NCBI RefSeq assembly: GCF_029168945.1
Contig: NC_083606.1
Coordinates: forward strand, 12,860,041 to 12,924,040
Reading direction: 5' to 3'
Length of the DNA: 64,000 nucleotides
Source: Cannabis sativa
Lineage: Eukaryota; Streptophyta; Magnoliopsida; Rosales; Cannabaceae
The notes beneath the pieces are model-generated. The model searched no databases. It worked only from the letters and a program-made list of their open reading frames with translations, and was not told where the DNA came from. Both the position numbers and the translations under genes were made by a program. Each line of letters opens with the position of its first letter. Position 1 is the stretch's first letter. Positions 1 through 9,987 of this stretch are shown here, one piece after another.

Positions 1-1283
1 ATTTAAGAGGATTTCTCCCATTCTCCGTCCCCCTCCCTTTCTAATTTCGACATGTACTAAATCGTACCCTTAAACTTTTCAAGTCATAAAAAAAAGGTAA
101 AAATCTATATAAAAAAACTCGTAAAAATATAAAAATAAAAAATTAATAATCCATAAAAATGTAAAAAGAATCTAATTTTAAGTGTACTATGTAAATTTCT
201 TAAAATATAATGATTTAAAATGTTTCATGTAATTCTTTCAAATACTATTAATTTTTTATTTTTTCTTACATTAATATCATTATATTTAATATAAATAAAT
301 TATTTGTATTTATTATAAAATAGTAAAAAAACTATACCGAAATAAACTATACTACTATATATAACAATGAAAGTTAAGATATAACAGTAGATAGTGGAGG
401 GAGAATATTCTCCAACCAAACACAATTTGTGACCACCGAAAGAACATACTGTACTAAAGCAACAATGTAATTAATGTTGAAGAATTACTGCTAACCAAAA
501 AATGTACCAATTATTATTTTTTTTATTTATTTTTTTTTTTTTTGAGAATAAAAATAAAAGATGAAAACCAGCTTGCAAAATGTATGCAGATAGCCAAAAT
601 AGTTTTACCAGGAGCATTTTTCCTGAGAAGTATCTAACAAGAACATTTTATTAACCATAAATATCTACTGGCAATATGCCATCATCAACTAGTTTATACA
701 GAGTTTTTGGCCAAGATGTTACTGTCCAAACCAAATAGCTAAAATAATATAAAAGAAATAGTGAAATTGGCTCTTGAATTTCATTGTTAAATCTTCATGT
801 TTAATTGCACTTGTTTGGTTATAGTTTTAAATAACCGTTCTTAGTTATAGTATGCAAATTTAATGACCAGTTTCATTGTTAAATCCTCATGTTTAATTGC
901 ACTTGTTTGTGTAAGTTGGATGTCACAAGAGGAGGTTGCCTTCGTTGGTATGATACTGTTGTGTGAAAAAAACATCACATAAAATAGTAAAGATTGCATA
1001 ACATATCATCTTCTATGGAATCCACAAGTTACTTACCAGTTAGAAATTTTTTTAACTTCTAATCTTCTAAACTTGTACTCTTATCAAAAGTACAAAAAAA
1101 AAAGTTATAAACAGCTTAATACATTCTATATCAACACTACTCAACACCTCTTCCAAAACTCACAATGGAATTCCAAAGCCAAGAAGATCTTAGCCCAACA
1201 AAAGGGTCAGCCTGCATAGACAAGCAGAGTTCCCTTTCCATACTAAGGTCTCTTCTCTAGATATTAGTATCATGGTGTAGACT
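1..1283. other. Intergenic, no gene seen
   Basis: AT-rich sequence downstream of the RING gene. No open frame resembles a known protein. The only structure I see is a dispersed direct repeat of about 39 bases, at roughly 779-817 and 869-908, sharing the stretch TTCATTGTTAAATC plus an interrupted TTTAATTGCACTTGTTTG. The 3' end of the RING transcript should lie here, but I cannot place its polyadenylation site. Confidence 0.5.
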
Positions 1284-3322
1284 TCAATAGTCTTCTTCTA
1301 CATGCAAATCCTGCGCTCTCCCATTGTCAACCCGAGATAGTGACCCTGTACATACTGGGCAAGGAGGGTCCCTTCTATCCTCGTAACTCGTTTTTGGTTC
1401 CAGACAATCTGCATGATAGAGATGACCACAAGCTAGAACCGCCACCAAGGAAAGTTGAACAGAAGATACAGAGATCCCTGGAAAATAAAGCTTCCGACTC
1501 AACGATTTCTGACAAATTACGCAGATTGTTTTTGTATGATCGGACAATATGAGATCTGACACACATGACCTAATTCTTTCTGGCTCAAAAAATGCTTTCT
1601 CCCTAAAATCTGTGGGAAAATGAAAAATTGAAACCAATGTCAATACAAATATAATTAATATTGAAGTTTCAATATTGTACTGGAATAACCGACACCCAAA
1701 TAGTAGTTCTAGTCAAAAAATTTCCACAAAAACTCATGCTTTTCATATCTAAAAATTCAACCGTTAAAGATTGTAAATAGGGGAAGTCATATTCACTAAC
1801 TAGCAAAAATAGTAGTTCTAATCTAAACACTTCAAAAACTCATGCATATCACATTCACATTTAAAAATTCAACCTTTTTAAAGATTGTACATAAGGGAAG
1901 TCATATTCACTAACTTGCAAAAAACTCATTCTTCTTCTCTCTCTCTAATTTAGAATTTTCAACCAAGAAGAAGACAGCACATGATATCATCCATACAAAT
2001 CGTTTGATTTCATTCCTTTGATCATTACCAAATAATACAATGGAACAGTTACTTCCAATATCTATCCTTCCAAACTTCATGGAGAATTTGTAAAGCAAAC
2101 TAATTAAATCAAAGCATAAAAAAGAGGAACCTGAATGCCTCCTCAACTCCGAGTTGCTTTGAGTCACCACCTTGAAGGGTAGCTTATCCTCACGCAAAGA
2201 AGTACCTTTGCCACGAGAAGTCGATGCATTTGCAAGATTGAGCGAACCACGCCTAGAATACTGATGGGCGTAATGATGGCGTGAGCGTTTCAAGAATAAT
2301 GACCGGCTTAGGCTTTGGTGATGATGTCCAGTAGAAGAAGGGTGGTGATGGTGATGATGGTGTGCATCTTGCAGCTTCATAGAACTATCCGCAATATCCA
2401 AGACAGATGAAAGAGGCTTTAGTTCACTAGAATCAATTGCATGCAAACCATTCTGTATAAAAAAAAAGGATTAAAAAAAAAATTATACAACAATAGTTGC
2501 CCCCTTACTCTGAAATAAGAGAGTTTCTATGAAACTGTCAAGGTACCTCTTCTGATAATAGCTCCATTCCTGAGGAGCATGGCACGGTGTCTGAAATAAC
2601 CCAATAAAGAATTATCATCAACATCTTGTTTTATATCAAGAAATACAGTAATAAATTAATCACAAGCACAATATTGAAAAACAACCATCACAACATGAAA
2701 CAACAACACTAACATCTATATCTAATAAATATATTTTACAAACTTTCAACAAGTTTTGTTGACCGATTCAGAGCAAAAAGCTAAACCACTTTTTAAGTTG
2801 CACCAATCAAAGTGCAATAAAAACAAGAATACGGATGAAAACCAAGAAACGGCAATAGATGACACAGAACGACAAAACCAAAACAGTTTCATATTGATCA
2901 TCAGCTTACTAATCTGAAAAAGGCAATCCAAGAAAGACCATATAGCTCAAGAGAAAAGACCCAGAAAACAACAACAACAACGTATAGTTTTAACTTACAC
3001 AAGAACCCTAAATCCCTTTTGATGTCTTTGAGAGTGAAAAAGAAAATGATAGAATGACAAGGTCATGGGAAGAAACATATACAAATCAAGTTACAAGAAC
3101 AGAATTCAACTAAATTCAAGAGTGGGTTCTCCGATATACATAATTTACTGAACGACACTTTTACACCGAACCAAAAAGATTTCTCTTTCTAGTAAATTTT
3201 CTGGGAACCGAAGAGATGGGATAATTATGAATTAAACAACACGTGATTGAACAATACAAATGGAACATACCCGATGATTGTTGGATCTGATTGTGATCCG
3301 AGGTTCGCTTCCTCTTCCCCAT
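1284..3322 (-). CDS. RING-H2 zinc finger protein, probable E3 ubiquitin ligase (4 exons)
   Basis: Spliced gene; I join exons 3271-3322, 2547-2590, 2131-2452 and 1284-1609. All boundaries are GT-AG and the phases fit, giving 744 bases and 247 aa. The start is the ATG at 3322 (MGKRKRTS). The N-terminal two thirds are low complexity: a seven-His run at residues 63-69, a second His cluster at 75-77, and a basic Ser/Arg-rich stretch. The C-terminus holds a RING-H2 domain: C169, C172, C200, H202, H205, C208, C223 and C226, in the order C3H2C3. RING-H2 proteins usually recruit a ubiquitin-charged E2 and transfer ubiquitin to substrates; that role here is inferred from the family. The 27-residue gap between the second and third zinc ligands is long. 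No membrane segment or signal peptide is evident. I cannot name the Arabidopsis counterpart. Intron 3 carries a tandem duplication. Confidence 0.82.
1699..1923. repeat. Tandem duplication (about 109 bp unit) in RING gene intron 3
   Basis: Two diverged copies, about 1699-1807 and 1808-1923, share AATAGTAGTTCTA, AAAACTCATGC, AAAAATTCAACC and GGAAGTCATATTCACTAACT in the same order. They lie wholly inside the 1610-2130 intron, so the protein is unaffected. Confidence 0.75.
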
Positions 3323-3767
3323 AGATAGCAAAGAAAATCGTAATAAGCGGATGGGAGAGAAAGTGAGTAGCTGGGTTTGATCTGTGTGGCTTTGCGATCA
3401 CAGCGGGAAAGGGAGAAATGAAAGGGGTTTAGTTTGGATTTTCTGGGTCGGTGAAAATTAAAATAGAAAAATGTACGGCAAAAGATTTTTTTTCCTAGCA
3501 AAATCTTATGGATTTTTTATTCCAAAGGTAAAGGTAGTGTATGGTTAGTAGTTACACATGAGAGTATTCCTATTAAATCATATAAGACCATATAACACGT
3601 GTTGCTTTGAAATTCTCCTAAAATATGTGGTGCTTCAGGAGCAAGTTAGGTGGCAATGAGACCCGCGTTACAAGACATGCGGGACTAGCTGGACAATAGG
3701 TATCTCTTGTCTTTTCTTTTTCGTGAGTGAAGTCAACCCGGAGATGGGTACGGGAGGACTGATGAAG
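3323..3767. other. 5' flank of RING gene, no other gene
   Basis: This is the presumed 5' UTR and promoter of the minus-strand RING gene. The first 120 bases read as a plausible leader. I cannot assign a TATA box with confidence. Beyond about 3520 the sequence takes on repeat character. Confidence 0.4.
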
Positions 3768-4500
3768 TGTAACACATCACTTTAGGATTAAAACACTGTA
3801 TACCGATTTAATGCGACATGGAGAAGAGCATCTGACGCCTTACACTGACAAACGTGTTTAAGGATTTAAACCCATCATTTCTCAATTTTACGAGATCCCA
3901 TACATCAATCGACGATTGCATAAACGAGTCGTCAAGTTGCAAATGAAGGATAAGTTAAATCCTACCAAACACCTATAGACAACCCGAAATTCATCATAAA
4001 CTAGGCAATTATGCCCTAAAATGAGATTTAGGAAATTGTACAAAGTATGGTGCAAACAAACACGACAATGGTAACCTCTTATCACCATTATGAGCTATAA
4101 ATACCCCCAATGATATAAAGCAAGGGGGATCGATCAAGAAAACTCTTGTAATAAATACTTTCATAAATATAGTGACATGTGGACTAAAGCTCATCAATGC
4201 TTCAACCACGTAAAAAATCTTCTATTCTAACACCCATTAATTATTTCATACAACTTTGATTATTGGTTACCGAAAATCTCAATCAATATTTTGGTGCTTT
4301 CATTGAGAGTTGTAGAAAACTTACCTAAAGAGAAAGTCGTAAATAACCTCGTGGTATAATGGTAAAGACAAGAAACACTTCACATCTACAACAACCAGAT
4401 GACTCAAAGGACTTGGAAGAGGAAGAAGCAGCTTCTACAGTAGATATTGAAGAAGAAGGAGACACCAACAATCCAAAGTATTCATGTCTCGACCTTTTTC
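3768..4500 (+). mobile_element. 5' end of a Tat/Ogre-like Gypsy element: LTR, primer-binding region and start of gag
   Basis: About 3768-4285 resembles the end of a Tat-lineage Gypsy LTR. It has a TATA-like GCTATAAATACCCCC at about 4092, then an AAGGGGGATCGATCAAG stretch, and ends ...CAATCA at 4285. At 4291 follows TTGGTGCTTTCATTGAGAG, a sequence I associate with the primer-binding region of this lineage. At 4360 an ATG opens a short acidic frame (MVKTRNTSHLQQ...) like the gag start of these elements. The frame breaks at about 4500, where another LTR-like sequence begins. The left boundary is uncertain and no duplication was found. Confidence 0.45.
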
Positions 4501-4834
4501 TGTCACGACCTGAGCCCTAGACCGTGGTAGATTTGTAATATTCATAACTTGGGTAGTCAAAGGTCACACTTTGACCCTTGTAGGAAGATAATGCTTATAA
4601 ATGATCTTTTAACTTATATCAAAAATTACTTATTTAAAAATAACTATATCGATAAAAAATATTAGTAACAAAATTATGACCATTCATTAATATAAAAGAA
4701 CAATAATATCCCCATAGTTATGTAGTCACCGAATAGATAGATTTAATAAGTCAATAAAATACCAAAATAATACCTAACATCCATCATTCCTCCTTTCTAA
4801 CTAGTACATAGCTAATTTAAGTCATCCAGACCAT
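4501..4834 (+). mobile_element. LTR-like Gypsy fragment interrupted by a solo LTR
   Basis: The sequence starts TGTCACGACCTGAGCCC, a common type of Gypsy LTR start. It abruptly replaces the gag frame on its left. It is interrupted at 4840 by the solo LTR and appears to resume at 6165. No coding remnant was identified. Confidence 0.35.
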
Positions 4835-4839
4835 CCATT

Positions 4840-6159
4840 TGTTAGGTTGTTTTTAATATTATTTTTAGGTTAATTTTTAGTGTGTTTTTATTTTAGTTCT
4901 ACTCTTGTTTGGAGCAATTTTATGCTTTTTATCTTTTATTTTTATAGATTTAAAATAGAAGAAGATTAGAAAATATCAAAAGAATAAGATGGAAAAAGAT
5001 AAAAAGATCTCACAAAAAGATGAACTATAAATAGAAAAAATTATGCAAAAAATTAAAGCTGAAACTTTAAGTCTAAATTTGACTATAATCTGATCATATT
5101 TTGGAGAAAGTCAAAGCATAAAAGTTCTAGATCTATCTTTTATGTTTCCGGAATATCTTGAATCATCCAATTCTAAGCAATATCGAGAGAGTTATAGCCA
5201 AAATACTGTCAGTCGACGCAGTAGAAAACTCACATCCCCTTCTAATACTAAGCAGAATAGGTTTTTTCAGCATTTTTTATTTTTTTGTATCATTTTTTTG
5301 GCAATAAAAGAAGTGGACTTCAATAGTTTTGGGGGGGAAATTCAATAGGAAATCAGAAGCAATCAAGGAGTACGAATTTTAGAGATCAAAATCAATATTG
5401 GAGGCTTTCTCTTTTTCAACATTCTTTTCTTCTCTATTTTCTTCTCTTTTCTTAAATTAATATGTGTAAATTTGTTACAATGAACAAGAGTAGCTAAACA
5501 GTTCTTTAGGGTCTAAATGGAGATTGTTTGATATTGATTTGTGGTTTTAATATGATTTAATTTTCTCTCAATTTTTATGTATTCTATTTCATTCGTACTT
5601 AATTACTTTTAATTGCCGGATCACCAATTAAATATCTATGATTTTGATGCGAGATCTGAGAAGTGAGTGTCGATCATGCTATAGTGAAATAGAATTGAAT
5701 TTCGATATAGGATGAGAGTACCTATATGGTTTAGATAGCTTATAGGATTTCTGTGTTTAATGCATGTTACATGTTTAATTTATCACGAGAGTAGAAAATT
5801 TGCATGCAATTGAGGTTTATATATCTGAAAGACTATAAATTACCTTAGTAAACCTGCTATTGCATAAAAATTGGTAATAAGAAGATAATCATATTAGGCC
5901 ATAATCAGTAGATACAATTGAAATCGAAAGTCCTAACTTTTATTCATTGTTAATTTGCCTATTAATTTACTTGCTTCCTGATTTTTATTGTTCTTATTAT
6001 TTTCTAGTTTAATTTTATCTCAAATTTTATTCAACCAAATAGAAGTAAGAGTTTAATTTTAACGTATTTAACTACAATCCTCGTGGGATCGACCTCACTC
6101 TTTGTGAGTAATACTTGTTAAAACGATATGTATGCTTGCGTGTTGTAATTACCACAACA
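4840..6159 (+). mobile_element. Solo LTR with 5-bp target-site duplication
   Basis: A 1320-bp unit starts TGTTAGG and ends CACAACA, so TGTT/AACA are inverted termini. It is flanked by CCATT at 4835-4839 and again at 6160-6164. No internal region, primer-binding site or polypurine tract is attached, which is the signature of unequal recombination between two LTRs. The 3' part (CTCGTGGGATCGACCTC about 6080, then GTGAGTAATACTTGTT) resembles Athila-like or LARD-type LTR ends. That lineage assignment is tentative. Confidence 0.8.
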
Positions 6160-6164
6160 CCATT

Positions 6165-7790
6165 CCAACTTAAATACAAAGTCAGTTTCATTGAAAGCTT
6201 AAAGAGTAGAATAAGACTAAACTAATAACGACTTTCTTCCTCAACGGTACCTTCCTCATCCACTAGCATCATACTGAGTTCCAGAAATAGAGAAAACATG
6301 GGGTGGTCTTATTAAGCCCACTAAGAAAACAACTAATATCAAAGGATCATTGGTTTAATAAAATTCCTGCGTGGTTAGCTTTTAAAATAAAATATCTCAT
6401 CATCATTATCAAAATGTATAAACAAGGTTGAGAGACCACAATTAATCACAAAATCAAGCGTCAAATGCATATCACACCATCCATTAGACCTCTAACTCTC
6501 AATACCACTCATAAAAAATGACGTCCAAACTCAAGTAGTCGCACCTGATAACCACCATAATACTGGGGCTCAAATTCAATTCACTTCCTATACAGATTCT
6601 AGGTCTTTTACCTACAGGTGAGTGCATACCTCATCTACCTATGACGACATAGAGATTAGGTCATGAAACAACAATATGCACTGAACTAGGATCCTCTTGG
6701 ACGACCAAGATTGTTGGTACAGCTCCTTGTGGGCTCACTTCACTCCCTTCGGTCGCTGCTTGACGGTTTTGCTATATCTTACATGGAGGCTCTGTTCTAC
6801 TATTGATGGGGTTGCAATCCACATGTATTCTATCTTTGGCTTACGTGGACATGCCACGTCAAGTGGATACAATTTAAGATAACAATAATCATGATTATTT
6901 TCTAATGTGTAGATAACACTATAATCATGATTGTCCATAAATTCAAGATTTAATAGAATTTATATATTAAAATTATAATCATGAAAGTATCATGTGAACC
7001 AAGTAACATAAAATAATTTCTTATTCTTTCATTCATTAATTAATAAGACTATATTGAGATGAGTTTTATTCAGGGCATAAAATCCCAACATAAACTTTAG
7101 GATGCAAGGCATGAAGATACAAGACAAACGATGTCTTGTACCACATACATGTGGGGAACCAGCCAAAAGATCCTCCACGCCACTGCAAGACCTAGGCAAG
7201 CATTGGACATACAAAGGGTAGTGGAGACCAAATTTGTAGGTGTCAGTACAATCTAACACCTGACCACCACTACCTCTATTACCCACCTACAGTGCTGATT
7301 CCTTGTGTACAACTTAGGGTGTGTTTTATGCTTTTGGGACCACTGTAGTTTCTCTATTTTAAATTATTCCAAATTTCTTAGAACTTTACAAAATATCTTA
7401 AAAAACTACGTTGTACACTATTACATACATATAAAAAATAATAAGATTAAAACAATGTGGATGTTGAAAATAGGAAGAGGGTACCCTCCAAACTTCTTTT
7501 AGGGGTGCAATGTGCAAGCACTCCAAAATTTGTTTTTAAATTATATTTTGTTTCAAGATAGAATTTTTAAGATGTGGTCATTAAAATGGTATTTCTCTTA
7601 GTATCACTAAAGTTATTTTGGTGATATTTTAAAATATATCGATCTTATAAAATAGAATTTTTTAAAAAATATAAGATCCAAACTAACACACAAAATTCAA
7701 AATGGAATAAACCCTTCAAAATTTTTATATTTTCAAAAAGTTCACTTAAATTTACATCCAATAAACTTTCCAAGATGAGAATTGCTAAAT
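6165..7790. other. Degenerate repeat sequence, no gene
   Basis: After the solo LTR the older repeat appears to continue. Stretches around 6600-6860 read like decayed gag of a Gypsy element, with multiple stops in all frames. The section 7040-7290 has a different, GC-richer texture and could be another LTR fragment. I can define no boundaries, duplications or intact domains. Confidence 0.35.
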
Positions 7791-8166
7791 TCCAATTAAT
7801 AATGGGAAACTTATAAAAATACTGTTTTTTTACCGAATGTTTTCAAAAATACTGGGACACGGCAAACTTTACATTTTTACTGTCCATACCTATTTTTATT
7901 TCTTTTATACTGCCCAGGCCCAATATATTTACTTTTATACTGTAAACAGTAAAAAAACACAAAGAGCACCTCTCCTTCGTGGTTGGGGACGGACAAATCA
8001 ACACCTGAATCATATTAACACACCAGGAAAAAAACCATAAAATCTGGAAAAGAGAAAAAATTACTAAATCAACATCAAATTACTGTTTTGTAGTGTTATT
8101 TTATTGTTGTTTTAATATGAAAAAAAAAATGCCACGTAAATGAAATATTGTGAAAAATGACAGGAC

Positions 8167-8488
8167 ATGGAATCTATACCAATTCTCATAAAGAGCAATG
8201 GACCATGGGAAAAAAATATAATTATTTCAAGAGAATGTGACAATGCTCGAAAACAACACAACAATACTTGAAAATAACACATCAACAACAGAATCATACA
8301 CATTGGAACACCAATTAGAAGAAGGAGGAGACTCTAAAACAAGAGAATTTGAAAACGACAAATTCGACATAGTTGACTATGCGAAGCTGGTTGCTAAAAA
8401 AATGGTAGAAAAACTTGAAAACAACAGTAAAAAACTAGATCCAGAAATCGACATCAACAATGCGAAGCTAATAACAGATAAACAATAA
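8167..8488 (+). pseudogene. Degraded N-terminal remnant of a Mutator-type transposase
   Basis: The ATG at 8167 opens a 34-codon frame with the pattern IPILIK-x-G-x-W seen at the start of many plant MULE proteins. It ends in TGA. The neighbouring frame continues to 8488 with an Asn/Glu/Lys-rich, non-repetitive sequence (…DYAKLVAKKMVEKLE…). A frameshift between them is the simplest reading. No catalytic residues remain. Confidence 0.35.
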
Positions 8489-8659
8489 CCAGAAGTTGAA
8501 AAGGTCAGGCATACAAAGACAAAGAAACACTGAAGAAAGTTTACAGCTACAACGCAATCAAAAACAACTTCCAATACAGTTTTTGAAAACATATTTAATT
8601 GGGTTTCAGTAAGAAGTTTTTTAATATCTTCAATAACAGAGTAATAACCAGAGTTTATA

Positions 8660-8915
8660 ACTCTGGAATGGTAGTATTCCGATCGGGTGTACTTGGATTT
8701 TCAATCCTATAAAAAACATAATAAAACACTACTAAAACAACACAAAAAAAAAATAAAGAACATAAAAACAAGCATAAAAAAACTCTAGAATGGTAGTATT
8801 CCGATAGGGTGTACTTGGATTTCCAATCCTATAAAAAAACATAAGAAAACACTATTAAAACAAAACTAAAACAACACAAAAAAAAATAAAGAATATAAAA
8901 AACAAGCATAAAAAA
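8660..8915. repeat. Tandem duplication, unit about 122 bp
   Basis: Two copies start at about 8660 and 8782. Each has CTCT-GAATGGTAGTATTCC, then GGGTGTACTTGGATTT and AATCCTAT, followed by A-rich sequence with AACAAGCATAAAAA. They lie inside the Mutator-like element. Confidence 0.75.
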
Positions 8916-9431
8916 AACAATAACAAAATAAGCCATAAGAGTCATCAAACGATACAACACCACCACTCACAAAATCAGAGCTAAACTACAACCCCAAAAA
9001 AGAAAAAAAAAAACTGAATTAGTGAAACAACAAAAACCAAGTAAAGTTTATGTTGTTCTAGAAAAAATAAATAAAGAAAAAAAGATTTTTTTTTACTTGG
9101 AAAGTTTGAGTTGTCTGTTGTTGTTCTTCTTCCTCTGTATTTTTCTTCTTGCTTTTCTCTCTCAAAACCCAAGTAACAAAATGAATGAAATGAGTGAGCT
9201 TCGTAAGTTTTTGAAATAGTGAAGAGTGGGGAGAAGGGTTTTATGTAAAGTCTTTGTTGATGTTCTTTATCTTAAACACTAATTTCAAGAAATTTTCTAT
9301 AGATTTTAACCCACAAAAAGAGATAGAGAGAGAAATAAAATACATATATAAATTATTGGAAATAGGGATCACGTGGGTCAATTGTACCCACGTTCAAATT
9401 AAGTAAAAAATGTGAGTTAAAATTAAATTTT

Positions 9432-9555
9432 AAATTTAAATAAAAAAAAAATTGACATGAAATGAAAGTGACATGAGAGTCATCAATCAATTTCAAATTT
9501 AAATAAAAAAAAATATGACATGAAATGAAAGTGACATGAGAGTCATCAATTAATT
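9432..9555. repeat. Tandem duplication, unit about 63 bp
   Basis: Two copies start at about 9432 and 9495. Each contains AAATTTAAATAAAA, then GACATGAAATGAAAGTGACA and TGAGAGTCATCAAT. They lie near the right end of the Mutator-like element. Confidence 0.75.
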
Positions 9556-9987
9556 CTTGTAAACTTTTTATATATACAAATTGAATCAAGACCAAGGCAG
9601 TATACTGCCGTAATAAACAAAAAAAATAAAAACAGTAAAAAAGTTAACTTTACCGTGTCACAGTATATTTGAAAGAAAAATGGAAAAATTAGTAAATGAT
9701 GTAAATTTCCCATAATAATAATACATTTCAGGAAAATGGATCAATTTGATAAAAATGTACCAATTGGATTTGGATTTTTAGAAAGCTATCATGCGCGACT
9801 AAATAACACATGAAAGAAAATCCTAAACATTTACCACTAAAAGTCTAACTGCAAAAAAGTATCCCTCAAATTAGAGAGGTACACAGCAAATTCAATTTGA
9901 TGTGATGGAGCTGAATACTTACATCCATGGCTGAGAAAAATATGAACAAGAACTATACAAAAGAAAACAAATCCAAAAAGAACTTTA

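Larger units (their letters stand above)
7803..9712. mobile_element. Mutator-like element, deletion derivative with long imperfect TIRs
   Basis: The ends are inverted copies. The left starts TGGGAAACTTATAAA and continues with ATACTG-GACACGG-AAA and TTTTTACTG blocks. The right end, read in reverse complement, gives TGGGAAATTTACAT and then the same blocks in the same order. Recognisable similarity covers about 120 bases per side. The flanks AATTAATAA (7794-7802) and TAATAATAA (9713-9721) match at 7 of 9 positions, compatible with a decayed 9-bp duplication but weak in AT-rich DNA. Inside, from 8167, a short frame (MESIPILIKSNGPW...) resembles the start of plant Mutator transposases and stops after 34 codons. 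There is no transposase core. Two local tandem duplications lie inside. Confidence 0.6.

Noticed and set aside
5142..5348. 68-codon frame inside the solo LTR
   Set aside because: No homology is apparent and it sits in LTR sequence of very low coding likelihood.
9432..9555. Short repeats considered as a CRISPR-like array
   Set aside because: Only two units and no spacers, in a plant nuclear context; it is a simple tandem duplication.
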